IMG/VR virus record: IMGVR_UViG_3300020475_000689
Coordinates: 1-31,603 of that record
Strand: one strand, 5' to 3'
Length of the DNA stretch: 31,603 nt
DNA from: a virus
Shown: positions 7,169 to 15,078 of the stretch, in pieces
How the letters are laid out: each line of letters opens with the position of its first letter
How positions within the stretch are numbered: position 1 is the stretch's first letter
Made by a program: the position numbers and the translations under genes
Notes under the pieces: model-generated
Database searches by the model: none
The model's input: only the letters and a program-made list of their open reading frames with translations
Told to the model about the DNA's origin: nothing

Positions 7169-8880
7169 TAAAATTTAAATCAGTAAAGTGGAAAAACTTA
7201 TTGTCCACAGGTAATCAATTTACAGAAGTCTTTCTGGGTAATCGAAAAGCAACCTTAATCTTAGGTGAAAATGGTAGTGGTAAATCTACAATGTTAGATG
7301 CACTATGTTTTGGATTATTTGGAAAAGGATTTCGTAAGATATCCAAGAACTCACTCATTAACTCAGTCAATCAAAGAGGGATGATTGTTGAGGTTGAGTT
7401 TGCAATTGGGTCAAAGCAGTATCGAGTTGTTCGAGGTGCAAAACCAAATCTATTTGAGATATTTTTGAACGATAGACTTATCAATCAAGATGCAAAGATG
7501 AGGGACTACCAAGAACAACTTGAGAAACAAATCCTAAAATTAAACTACAAGACATTTACTCAAGTAGTTATTTTAGGTAGTTCAACTTTCACTCCATTCA
7601 TGCAAATGAATCAGAATGATAGGAGAGGTATTATAGAAGATATCCTAGATATCAATATCTTTACTATTATGAATAATTTATTAAAGACAAGAATGACTGC
7701 ATTGAAAAGTGAACTCCACGACTTGGATTATGAAATCCGACTTTCAGAAGACAGAATCGAAACCTACAAAAAACACATCAAGTCTCTTGGTGATAATCGT
7801 AGACAAAAGATTGAAGAGTTTAATGAAAGTGTTGAAAAATCACAAACTCATATTAATAAAATACAAGAAGAATGTAATACTTTATTAGAAGAGATTGGTG
7901 AACTACAGAATGAATCTTCGGATAGTGAAAAAATAAAACAGCAACTAACCAAGACTCTTGAAATGCAAAAACAATTAGACAATGCAAGAGATAGAGGAAT
8001 CAAGGAGATAGAATTCTATGAGGATAACGAAGAGTGCCCGACATGTCACAGAGATATGGAGAACGAGTTTAAACAAGAAAAGATTGAATCAACAGAAACC
8101 AAAGTCCAAGAAATTGAGAAGGGTATCAGACAGATTACAGACAACATCGCATCCATTAACTTACGACTTGAAGAAATCCAAAAGATACAAAGCAAGGTCG
8201 ACACTCTCAACAGACAAGTTGCACAAAAACAGAATGAAATATCTGCAAGCAATCAATACATCACAAAAATAAATGTAGAGATTGAAAAGTTAAGAACTGA
8301 AAATGTAACAGATGATAGTAGTAAACTAAACAAAGAAGAAAAGTCTTTAAAACATCATAACAAATCAAAAGAAGAATTGATTGATAGAAGGTCTTACTTT
8401 GAAATTGCACAAGTATTGTTACAAGATGGTGGTATTAAAACTAAAATCATAAGACAATATTTACCTATTATGAACAAGTTAATTAATAAGTATCTTGCAT
8501 CTATGGACTTTTTTGTTCAGTTTAATCTTGATGAAGGATTCAACGAATCTATCAAATCTAGATATCGTGATGCATTCTCATATGCAAACTTTAGTGAAGG
8601 TGAAAAAATGAGAATTGACCTTGCACTATTATTTACATGGAGAGCAATTGCAAAATTAAAAAACTCTGTTAATACAAATCTATTAGTACTAGATGAAGTG
8701 TTTGATAGTTCATTAGATGAAGGTGGAACAGAAGAATTTTTAAAGATATTACATACCTTAGATGGAGATACAAATACCTTTATTATATCTCACAAAGGTG
8801 ATGTATTAACAGAAAAATTTAGACATACTATGACATTTGAAAAAGTAAAAAACTTTAGTAGAATAGTCGATAGTAAATAA
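7165..8880 (+). CDS. 46: gp46, SbcC/Rad50-like ATPase subunit
   Basis: SMC-like ATPase partner of gp47. The 571 residues (T4: 560) show Walker A GENGSGKST at 34-42, a first coiled-coil arm, the zinc hook CPTC at 291-294, a second coiled-coil arm, the ABC signature FSEGEKMRIDLALLF near 475-490, and Walker B with D-loop LLVLDEVFDSSLD near 505-518. All elements are intact and the length is normal. The start overlaps the gp47 stop (ATGA). Confidence 0.96.
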   Translation: MIKFKSVKWKNLLSTGNQFTEVFLGNRKATLILGENGSGKSTMLDALCFGLFGKGFRKISKNSLINSVNQRGMIVEVEFAIGSKQYRVVRGAKPNLFEIFLNDRLINQDAKMRDYQEQLEKQILKLNYKTFTQVVILGSSTFTPFMQMNQNDRRGIIEDILDINIFTIMNNLLKTRMTALKSELHDLDYEIRLSEDRIETYKKHIKSLGDNRRQKIEEFNESVEKSQTHINKIQEECNTLLEEIGELQNESSDSEKIKQQLTKTLEMQKQLDNARDRGIKEIEFYEDNEECPTCHRDMENEFKQEKIESTETKVQEIEKGIRQITDNIASINLRLEEIQKIQSKVDTLNRQVAQKQNEISASNQYITKINVEIEKLRTENVTDDSSKLNKEEKSLKHHNKSKEELIDRRSYFEIAQVLLQDGGIKTKIIRQYLPIMNKLINKYLASMDFFVQFNLDEGFNESIKSRYRDAFSYANFSEGEKMRIDLALLFTWRAIAKLKNSVNTNLLVLDEVFDSSLDEGGTEEFLKILHTLDGDTNTFIISHKGDVLTEKFRHTMTFEKVKNFSRIVDSK

Positions 8881-8896
8881 TGGACTATATATTATT

Positions 8897-9520
8897 ATGG
8901 AAGATGAAAATAAAATTGTAGAATATAATGACTTTATAGCAGTATATAAAGGTTGGTTTAATGATGAACATATACAACAGTTTCTAGACTTTTGGGATTT
9001 TGCAGAAAGAGTTACACCAGAAGCAATAAAAGATAGACAAGCTACAGAAGACATTACTAGATTAGCTAAATCTGATAATGCAATAGGGTTTAATAATGTT
9101 GCACAACATCCAAAATTAAAACATTTAAATGCAGACTTTGATGATTTTCAGAAATACATTAATGGTGATATATTAGAATTATACAATATAGAATATCCAG
9201 GCTTTGGTAGACCAACTTCTATTCAAGGTAAAATACAAAAAACCAAACCAGGCGAAGGTTATCATTCATGGCATTGTGAAGTTGATGAACATGAACCACA
9301 CAGAGTCCTTGCATGGGCATTATTCCTTAATGATGTAGAAGAAGGTGGTGAACTAGAATTTCTATATCAAAATAAAAGAGTAAAACCTAAAAAGGGTGAC
9401 TTTGTAGTATGGCCTGCATACTTTACACATATGCATAGAGGTAATCCACCAATCAGTGATGAGAAATATATTGTTACAGGTTGGTATCAATATGTAAATA
9501 TAGAACCAAGAGATAAATAA
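8897..9520 (+). CDS. 2OG-Fe(II) dioxygenase 2
   Basis: A 207-residue oxygenase of the 2-oxoglutarate/Fe(II) superfamily. Predicted iron ligands are H126 and E128 in SWHCEVDEH (an HxE variant of HxD) and H180 in THMHRG; K190 in SDEKYIVTGWY stands where many relatives have the 2-oxoglutarate-binding arginine. The core LAWALFLNDVEEGGELEF and KKGDFVVWPAYF is well preserved. Substrate unknown. It starts 16 bases after gp46 without a clear ribosome binding site and overlaps the deformylase start by one base. It is only distantly similar to the oxygenases at 2643 and 10019, so it is not a recent duplicate. Confidence 0.87.
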   Translation: MEDENKIVEYNDFIAVYKGWFNDEHIQQFLDFWDFAERVTPEAIKDRQATEDITRLAKSDNAIGFNNVAQHPKLKHLNADFDDFQKYINGDILELYNIEYPGFGRPTSIQGKIQKTKPGEGYHSWHCEVDEHEPHRVLAWALFLNDVEEGGELEFLYQNKRVKPKKGDFVVWPAYFTHMHRGNPPISDEKYIVTGWYQYVNIEPRDK

Positions 9521-10131
9521 TGACACTATTACACAAAGACGAACCAATATTAAGAAAAGAAATGCCTTTTTTTGATTTTGATAATCCACCAACAGACCCA
9601 ATAAAACTAAAAAACGAAATGGTTGATAGAATGTTTGAAGAAGGTGGTATTGGTTTATCTGCAAATCAAATAGGTTATGAATATCGTGTGTTTGTAATGA
9701 AAGGACAAAACAAAGAACAGTCTATGTTTTTTGCAAATCCAGAAATCATGGAGTTATCAGAAGAAACAGAACTTATGGAAGAAGGATGTCTTTCTGGTGG
9801 ATGTGAAGGAATCTTTGCATCTGTTTCAAGACCATCAAAAATTATTGGAAGATGGCAAGATGAACTTGGTGAAGTAAAAGAATTAGAATTTAGTGGAATG
9901 ACTGCAAGATGTTTTCAACACGAGTTAGACCACTTGAATGGTATTCTGTTTATCGACCATCTTTCTAGATTAAAACTAGAAAGAGCAATGAAGAAGAAAC
10001 AGAAAAGAGAAAAGGAATATGGAAGACTCAGAGAACAAATGTTATCAGTTACCAGAGAATATCGTAGCAAAAATCCCAAATTGCCTAACGAAGGAACAAT
10101 GTCGGAAACTGATAAAGTATCATCAAGCTAA
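9520..10131 (+). CDS. def: Peptide deformylase
   Basis: Removes the N-formyl group from nascent proteins. All three family motifs are present: motif 1 GIGLSANQIG (43-52), motif 2 EGCLS (88-92, metal ligand C90) and motif 3 QHELDH (133-138, ligands H134 and H138, catalytic E135). Phage deformylases are known in marine cyanophages. The catalytic domain ends near residue 160. About 40 further charged residues follow (KKKQKREKEYGRLRE onward), and their last 113 bases overlap the next gene in another frame. The host supplies deformylase too, so the phage copy may favour phage proteins. Confidence 0.95.
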   Translation: MTLLHKDEPILRKEMPFFDFDNPPTDPIKLKNEMVDRMFEEGGIGLSANQIGYEYRVFVMKGQNKEQSMFFANPEIMELSEETELMEEGCLSGGCEGIFASVSRPSKIIGRWQDELGEVKELEFSGMTARCFQHELDHLNGILFIDHLSRLKLERAMKKKQKREKEYGRLREQMLSVTREYRSKNPKLPNEGTMSETDKVSSS

Positions 10132-10816
10132 TTTCAATTTAGTTACTCACGATGATGCAGCTGAACAATACAATGGTCGTAGGATACCTATGGTCAGTAT
10201 TCGTAATCTCGAAATCAAAAGAATCTTAGCAGAGTATCAATACAAAGCAATTGCAGAAATCTGGAAAGTCTATGGTGAAATGGCATATCCAGAACAATCA
10301 GAACTTATGTGGTGGCCTGCAGGAAAAGGTCAAGACATGCACATCGATGTTATGGCAAAACCACTTTATGAAATACCACACGAAACTAGAAAAGGAACAC
10401 AACTAGAATTCATAGAAGACGAAGACGAAGTAATTAATGTTGTACCTTACACTGATTATGCATCTATCTTGTATCTTAATGAAGACTTTGAAGGTGGTGA
10501 AACATACTTCGAAGATGGACAAGTTGAAAGTCCAGAAACAGGAACATGTATAATTTTCCAAAGTATGAAACACTTTCATGGTGTTCATCCAGCAAACCCA
10601 ACAGGTGAAGGTCAAGATAGAATGACAGCACCAATATGGTATACCACTCAAGCAGAAGAAATGGAACTACAATCTCATGGTACAGAAGGTACTAATAAAG
10701 ATGGTGGATGGAGAGACTTGATTGCAAATCCAAATCCATCTACAGTTAATGTAGGTATTGATTCTGAACCAGTCAGAGAATGGTGGTCAAACCACTATAA
10801 CATCCCAAAAATCTAG
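10019..10816 (+). CDS. 2OG-Fe(II) dioxygenase 3
   Basis: A 265-residue oxygenase with H108 and D110 in DMHIDVMA, H190 in FHGVHPANP and R201 as the probable 2-oxoglutarate ligand. The strands YASILYLNEDFEGGETYF and GTCIIFQSMKHF are typical of the prolyl-4-hydroxylase-like group. The start ATG at 10019 lies 113 bases inside the deformylase gene. KIPNCLTKEQCRKLI, which looks like the usual N-terminal helix, is encoded in the overlap, and no later start keeps it. Substrate unknown. The stop is directly followed by the promoter at 10817. Confidence 0.87.
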   Translation: MEDSENKCYQLPENIVAKIPNCLTKEQCRKLIKYHQANFNLVTHDDAAEQYNGRRIPMVSIRNLEIKRILAEYQYKAIAEIWKVYGEMAYPEQSELMWWPAGKGQDMHIDVMAKPLYEIPHETRKGTQLEFIEDEDEVINVVPYTDYASILYLNEDFEGGETYFEDGQVESPETGTCIIFQSMKHFHGVHPANPTGEGQDRMTAPIWYTTQAEEMELQSHGTEGTNKDGGWRDLIANPNPSTVNVGIDSEPVREWWSNHYNIPKI

Positions 10817-10846
10817 TTGACCCATAGGTACATAAAGTCGTATAAT
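10817..10846 (+). promoter_or_regulatory. ATAGGTACAT-family promoter for the RNA/tRNA unit
   Basis: TTGACC, an 18-nt spacer beginning CATAGGTACAT, then TATAAT. Predicted start near the G at 10853. It begins immediately after the oxygenase stop codon. The downstream unit contains no protein gene. Confidence 0.82.
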
Positions 10847-10852
10847 ACTCTT

Positions 10853-11155
10853 GTCGTGTGATTGAACTCCTCGTTATGTTGGTTGGTAGGTTGAGAGGAG
10901 ACAGAACGAAGTGAGGATATCGTTTAAAATCTGTGAAATGACAAGACTCTAGCAGATATCCCCATAGTTCGAAATGATTCCAAGAAATCGATTATAGTAG
11001 TCGTGGGATTTGGGTGAAAACGAAGTCACATTATGGTCACTGCCTATTGACCTAGATAAAATTCTGGTAAGGCCAGACTTGAAGGACTCGGTGATAGAAT
11101 GGGGTGTCAAAGTGTTACTAATACACCCTAGAACAAATAGAGATAATACTATACA
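10853..11155 (+). ncRNA. Candidate structured non-coding RNA upstream of tRNAs
   Basis: About 300 bases between a strong promoter and tRNA-Arg with no plausible protein frame. Several perfect helices can be read: CTCCTC (10867) with GAGGAG; GGAT with ATCC enclosing ATCTG with CAGAT (10915-10960); CCAA/ATC with GAT/TTGG around 10980-11020; TCTGG with CCAGA around 11073; GGGTGT with ACACCC around 11101-11130. I tested it by eye against RNase P RNA, tmRNA, SRP RNA and group I intron signatures and found no convincing match. T4 also carries two stable RNAs of unknown role (C and D) beside its tRNAs. It may be a stable RNA or a long processed leader. Confidence 0.5.
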
Positions 11156-11232
11156 GTTCTCATAGCTCAACTGGAGAGAGCATTGGTTTTCTAAACCAAA
11201 GGTTGTAGGTTCGAGTCCTACTGGGAACGCCA
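11156..11232 (+). tRNA. tRNA-Arg(TCT)
   Basis: Complete cloverleaf with encoded CCA. Acceptor GTTCTCA pairs with TGGGAAC (one G-T pair). The anticodon stem TTGGT/ACCAA carries loop TTTCTAA, giving anticodon TCT, which reads AGA. The T-arm contains GGTTCGAGTCC. AGA is the dominant arginine codon in the phage genes here. Confidence 0.96.
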
Positions 11233-11240
11233 ATTCAGAT

Positions 11241-11315
11241 GGTCTGTTAGTTCATCGGTGAGAATACTGCCCTGTCACGGCAGAGAGAAGGGTTCGATTC
11301 CCTTACAGACCGCCA
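11241..11315 (+). tRNA. tRNA-Asp(GTC)
   Basis: Cloverleaf with encoded CCA. Acceptor GGTCTGT pairs with ACAGACC. The anticodon stem CTGCC/GGCAG carries loop CTGTCAC, giving anticodon GTC (aspartate). T-arm GGGTTCGATTCCC. It lies eight bases after tRNA-Arg, probably on the same transcript. Confidence 0.96.
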
Positions 11316-11323
11316 AATATGAT

Positions 11324-11353
11324 TTGACATATAGGTACATTTTTTTATATAAT
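11324..11353 (+). promoter_or_regulatory. ATAGGTACAT-family promoter for the VWA gene
   Basis: TTGACA, an 18-nt spacer beginning TATAGGTACAT, then TATAAT, with six bases before the ATG at 11360. It starts nine bases after tRNA-Asp. Confidence 0.85.
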
Positions 11354-11359
11354 ACATAC

Positions 11360-13672
11360 ATGAGGTCAAATAACGAAACACTTAAAACTAGAAAAAATTC
11401 TCTTGCAAGGTTACTTGCAACTGAGGATTTAGTAATAGAACACAAAAATGTACCTACTGCATATTTTGAGGTTGACTCAAGAAAGTTAGTATGTCCTATT
11501 CTTAAAGATGATATGTCTGCACAACTTTATGACTTGTTTATGGGTCACGAAGTTGGACATGCACTTATCACTCCAGCAGATGGATGGCATGATGCAGTTT
11601 CAGAAAAGGGTGCAACTTACAAAGGATATCTAAATGTCCTTGAAGATGTAAGAATCGAAAAACACATCAAATCAAAATATGCTGGTCTTAGAAAAATCTT
11701 CTTTGATGCATATAAAGAACTACATGAAGATTTAGATTTCTTTGGTGTTCATGGATATGATGTAAACAAACTTGCATTTATAGATAGAATCAATCTTTAC
11801 TTTAAGATTGGTCATTCTCTTATGGTTGAATTTTCTCCAGAAGAACAAAAAATCGTAAATCAAATAAACACTAAAATGGATACTTGGGAAAAGGTAGTCA
11901 AAGTTGCAGACTATCTTTATGAGTTATCTAAACTAGAAAAGTTACAACCACAAACAGATACTTCTGCACAAAGTGTAGAAACATCAGAAGGTGATGGGGA
12001 TGCAATTCCTCAAGACTTTGATGAAAGAGAATCAGAAGAAAATGATACAAATGATTCACTGGGTGGTAACATGGAATCAGAAAATGAGTCTGAGGAAGAA
12101 TCAGAAGATGGTGCAAAAGGTACTGAGTCTACTGATGAAGATTCAGAAGATGGTGAAGATGATGCTGATACATCTACTGGTGAAGGTGATGTTGATAAAT
12201 CACAGAACTTAAGTGGTGGTGAATTTGGTGAAGAAGGTGGTCAAAGTGGTGATGCACCAGTTTCAGATGATGGTGCAAAAGAGTCTATCACTGATAAGAA
12301 TTTCAGAAACAATGAAGACACACTTCAAAAAGAAATGGATAGATACGATTCAGAACCATCTTACATGGAATTCAATTCTAAAGAACACAAAGTAAAAGAT
12401 ATTACAATCCCTTACAAAAAGATGATTTCAGATATCACTAAAGAAATGGAAAATGGTAGAAAAGAATATGAACATTCTACTGATACCCTTGCTAACTCTA
12501 GAGTGTACACTGAAAAGTTTCTTGACCATAACAAAAATGTCATCAACTATATGGCAAAAGAATTTGATATGAGAAAGGCTGCAGATGCTTACAAAAAGTC
12601 AATGTCTGCAAAAACTGGTGAACTGGATATGTCAAAAATCCACCAGTACCTAATCAAAGATGATATCTTCAAAAGAGCAACTATTGTGCCTGATGGAAAA
12701 AATCATGGTGTGATTATGTTGGTTGACTGGTCTGGGTCTATGTTTGATGCAATCAGAGAGACTTACGAACAATCTATAGTTCTTACAATGTTCTGTAGAA
12801 GAGTTGGTATTCCTCATAGAGTGTATGCATTTACAGATGCTTGGAGAGAAGATGTTGATAGAGAGTACAAAGAAATTGAACATGAAAAGTTTAACTATAA
12901 TAGTTCTTTAAGACTTATCGAATTGTTCTCTGATAAAATGAACAAAAGAGATTTCAAAGAATCTTGTGTTGTTATGAATGCACAACTTGAATCAATGTGT
13001 GGTGGTGGTTATTACAGAAGTAATCAAGGTGACAGATTTGAAGCTGGTTATACTCATGAATACAACTATGCATTAGGTGGTACACCTCTTGATGAATCAC
13101 TAATGTTCATAAGAGACTACATTGCAGATTTCAAACATAACTACTCAATCGATAAGTTACAGTTTGTTACTCTAACTGATGGAGACAGTTTCAGAATGAA
13201 TGGTTTCAGAGGTTACAGAAGTGACAACTACATTCATGACAGAAGAACAAAAACTACATTCCTTTATAATGAAGATTATGGAAGGGATGGTACTAATAAC
13301 CTTCTTAAATGGATAGAGAGAACTACTGGTGTTGATACAGTTGGGTTCTTCATTTGTCCTAACAGACATAGAGATTTCGATTCAGCAGTTGACAAGTTCT
13401 CTGGAATTTACAATAACTGGGATGTTAAATCAGAAGGATACAAGTTATTCAGAAGAGAAGGTGGATACTCAGTTTCAACTACTGAAAAGAGTGGATACAA
13501 AGAGTTCTACATTCTAAACAAAAAGAAAATGGGTATCGTTGCAGAAGATGACACTTTAGATGTAGATGCTGGTGCAAGTAAACAAGCATTGAAGGGTGCA
13601 ATGAAAAGAATGGGTAATAACAAAATGTCCCAAAGAAAAATCCTTCAACACTTCGTTAAGAAGGTTGCATGA
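11360..13672 (+). CDS. Zinc-protease-motif/VWA-domain protein (CobT-like)
   Basis: A 770-residue protein combining an N-terminal domain with HEVGH (63-67, HExxH zinc motif, followed by ALITPADGWHDAV), a very acidic, low-complexity linker (about 200-330, runs of E, D, S and G), and a C-terminal von Willebrand A domain with the metal-binding DWSGS (456-460). Marine T4-like phages carry similar proteins, sometimes called cobT-like. Such proteins usually work with a MoxR/CobS AAA+ ATPase, which is the next gene; the target in the phage cycle is unknown. The ATG at 11360 is chosen because TATAAT ends six bases upstream; an earlier in-frame TTG at 11258 falls inside tRNA-Asp and is rejected. No ribosome binding site. 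Confidence 0.85.
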   Translation: MRSNNETLKTRKNSLARLLATEDLVIEHKNVPTAYFEVDSRKLVCPILKDDMSAQLYDLFMGHEVGHALITPADGWHDAVSEKGATYKGYLNVLEDVRIEKHIKSKYAGLRKIFFDAYKELHEDLDFFGVHGYDVNKLAFIDRINLYFKIGHSLMVEFSPEEQKIVNQINTKMDTWEKVVKVADYLYELSKLEKLQPQTDTSAQSVETSEGDGDAIPQDFDERESEENDTNDSLGGNMESENESEEESEDGAKGTESTDEDSEDGEDDADTSTGEGDVDKSQNLSGGEFGEEGGQSGDAPVSDDGAKESITDKNFRNNEDTLQKEMDRYDSEPSYMEFNSKEHKVKDITIPYKKMISDITKEMENGRKEYEHSTDTLANSRVYTEKFLDHNKNVINYMAKEFDMRKAADAYKKSMSAKTGELDMSKIHQYLIKDDIFKRATIVPDGKNHGVIMLVDWSGSMFDAIRETYEQSIVLTMFCRRVGIPHRVYAFTDAWREDVDREYKEIEHEKFNYNSSLRLIELFSDKMNKRDFKESCVVMNAQLESMCGGGYYRSNQGDRFEAGYTHEYNYALGGTPLDESLMFIRDYIADFKHNYSIDKLQFVTLTDGDSFRMNGFRGYRSDNYIHDRRTKTTFLYNEDYGRDGTNNLLKWIERTTGVDTVGFFICPNRHRDFDSAVDKFSGIYNNWDVKSEGYKLFRREGGYSVSTTEKSGYKEFYILNKKKMGIVAEDDTLDVDAGASKQALKGAMKRMGNNKMSQRKILQHFVKKVA

Positions 13673-13694
13673 TAGGTACATATTTTGGTATAAT
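13665..13694 (+). promoter_or_regulatory. ATAGGTACAT-family promoter for the AAA+ gene
   Basis: TTGCAT, an 18-nt spacer beginning GATAGGTACAT and ending TGG, then TATAAT. The -35 lies in the last codons of the VWA gene. The first ATG (13701) is six bases downstream; a second in-frame ATG at 13740 has GAGG five bases upstream. Confidence 0.8.
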
Positions 13695-13739
13695 GTACAC
13701 ATGGTAAAAAATATTAATAATTCAAAAAGTGAGGTAAAT

Positions 13740-14906
13740 ATGAAGTTGAATGCTAATCATTATAGGTTTCTCGATGCATGTGCAGAGCAGTTTCCTAGTC
13801 AAGTCGAATTTTCTAAATCGACAGTTAAAAAAATATGTGACAGGGCAGAGATTCCCTTTCCATCGTGGTTAATTAGAAAACCACAATTCAAAGCAGGTTA
13901 TGGAACTTATTCCATTAAATCTGTAGTTAAAGACCATTATTCCGAATATGCACCAGTTGTTCAAGCTGTTCAAACTGTTGAGACAGTTCCAGTTCCAACA
14001 TCTACTGTTGGTGTGAATGTTCTCGATGAAAACATTTCAGTTATTCCATCAATCATGGGTAACTATGTTCCTTTTGGTCACTTCAAAGACCTTAAGTCAA
14101 TCCTAAAGTCTGGAGTTTTCTTTCCAGTCTTTATTACTGGTCTCAGTGGTAATGGTAAGACTTTGATGGTCGAACAAATTTGTGCAAAACTCAAGAAGGA
14201 ACTTTTCAGAGTTAACATTACTATTGAAACTGATGAAGATGATTTGATTGGTTCAAATACTCTTATCAATGGTAACATTGTTTTTAAAGAAGGCCCTGTC
14301 CTCAAAGCAATGAGAAAAGGTGCAGTATTACTTCTTGATGAAGTTGACCTTGCATCAAACAAGATTATGTGTTTACAGTCTATCCTTGAGGGTGGTGGTT
14401 ACTTAATCAAGAAGACTGGTGAGTTGGTAACTCCATCAGAAGGTTTTACAGTGGTTGCAACTGCAAACACAAAAGGTAAAGGTTCTGAGGATGGAAGATT
14501 CATAGGAACTAATGTTCTTAACGAAGCATTCCTTGAAAGGTTTGCAATTTGTCTTGAACAAGAATATCCACCAGTTGCAACTGAGAAGAAAATTGTCAAA
14601 GGTGACTTTGCAATTCTTGGAGTCAGTGATGATGAGTTTGCAAACAAACTTGTTGACTGGGCAGATGTAATCAGAAAATCTTTTTACGAGGGTGCAGTCG
14701 ATGAGGTGATTTCAACTAGAAGGTTGGTTCACATTGCAAAAGCATTCTCAATGTTCAATGATAAAATGAAATCAATAGAGGTTTGTCTTGCAAGGTTCGA
14801 TGAAGATACCAAAGCAACATTCCTTGACCTTTATACAAAGGTTGATGAAAACATCTTAGGTCAAGATGATAACAACTTAGAGGAAGAAGATGGACTCAAC
14901 ATATAG
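13740..14906 (+). CDS. MoxR/CobS-like AAA+ ATPase
   Basis: An AAA+ ATPase of the MoxR/CobS type, commonly annotated cobS in cyanophages although cobalamin synthesis is unlikely here. From the 13740 start (388 aa): an N-terminal domain (NHYRFLDACAEQFPSQV), Walker A GLSGNGKT at 134-141, Walker B LLLDEVDLA near 197-205, a sensor-1 region VVATANTKGKG, and an arginine-finger region NEAFLERF. MoxR ATPases typically remodel a target together with a VWA protein, which is encoded directly upstream. I prefer 13740 because GAGG lies five bases before it; 13701 adds 13 residues and would be leaderless. The C-terminus overlaps the next gene by 17 bases. Confidence 0.87.
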   Translation: MKLNANHYRFLDACAEQFPSQVEFSKSTVKKICDRAEIPFPSWLIRKPQFKAGYGTYSIKSVVKDHYSEYAPVVQAVQTVETVPVPTSTVGVNVLDENISVIPSIMGNYVPFGHFKDLKSILKSGVFFPVFITGLSGNGKTLMVEQICAKLKKELFRVNITIETDEDDLIGSNTLINGNIVFKEGPVLKAMRKGAVLLLDEVDLASNKIMCLQSILEGGGYLIKKTGELVTPSEGFTVVATANTKGKGSEDGRFIGTNVLNEAFLERFAICLEQEYPPVATEKKIVKGDFAILGVSDDEFANKLVDWADVIRKSFYEGAVDEVISTRRLVHIAKAFSMFNDKMKSIEVCLARFDEDTKATFLDLYTKVDENILGQDDNNLEEEDGLNI

Positions 14907-15078
14907 TAAGACCTCACTAGAGTCCTCTTCTCCTCAACCCTGTGCTTTATGCACAGGGTCTTTTACAGGATATGGAAACAATCCACAACCAGTTCTTGAT
15001 AATTATGAAGACAGAGTTTGTGATGATTGTAATTGGAATAAAGTAATCCCAGCAAGGATTAGGAGTTATAATGACTGA
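14890..15078 (+). CDS. Small zinc-ribbon-like protein (62 aa)
   Basis: Contains CALC (C18, C21) and CDDC (C44, C47), a treble-clef or ribbon-like pair of CxxC motifs, with GNNPQPV between them and VIPARI at the end. Similar short proteins occur in marine T4-like phages (recollection). Role unknown. AGAGGAAG precedes the ATG, which lies 17 bases inside the AAA+ gene. A strong hairpin (14938-14964) sits in the coding sequence and encodes the first CxxC. Its last eight bases overlap the next gene. Confidence 0.75.
   Translation: MDSTYSKTSLESSSPQPCALCTGSFTGYGNNPQPVLDNYEDRVCDDCNWNKVIPARIRSYND
14938..14964 (+). terminator. Terminator-like hairpin inside the zinc-ribbon gene
   Basis: A perfect eight-pair stem CCCTGTGC/GCACAGGG with a five-base loop is followed by TCTTTT. 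It lies 31 bases after the AAA+ stop codon but within the frame of the 14890-15078 gene, so it may act as a partial terminator or attenuator. Confidence 0.5.

Noticed and set aside
8881-8896. TATATT before the oxygenase at 8897 as a promoter
   Set aside because: Spacing to the ATG differs from the other promoters, and no -35 is present at a suitable distance; read-through from gp46 explains expression.
10853-11155. RNase P RNA, tmRNA or group I intron identity for the structured region
   Set aside because: CCTAGATAAAAT recalls one conserved RNase P stretch, but the GAGGAAAGUC and ACAGAA...GGCUUA core elements are absent; no tmRNA tag frame or intron core could be found.
10949-11233. Minus-strand 94-codon frame starting MAFPVGLEPTTFGLE
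   Set aside because: It begins antisense to tRNA-Arg; the PVGLEPTTFGL start is a well-known artefact of reading tRNA genes backwards. The rest covers the structured RNA region.
11258-11359. Extended N-terminus of the VWA gene from an in-frame TTG
   Set aside because: The stretch lies in tRNA-Asp and the promoter; the ATG at 11360 has the standard six-base distance to TATAAT.
11447-11456. ATGTACCTAC as another reverse copy of the ATAGGTACAT promoter motif
   Set aside because: It is in coding sequence (NVPTAY), differs in the last base, and no TATAAT lies seven bases on.
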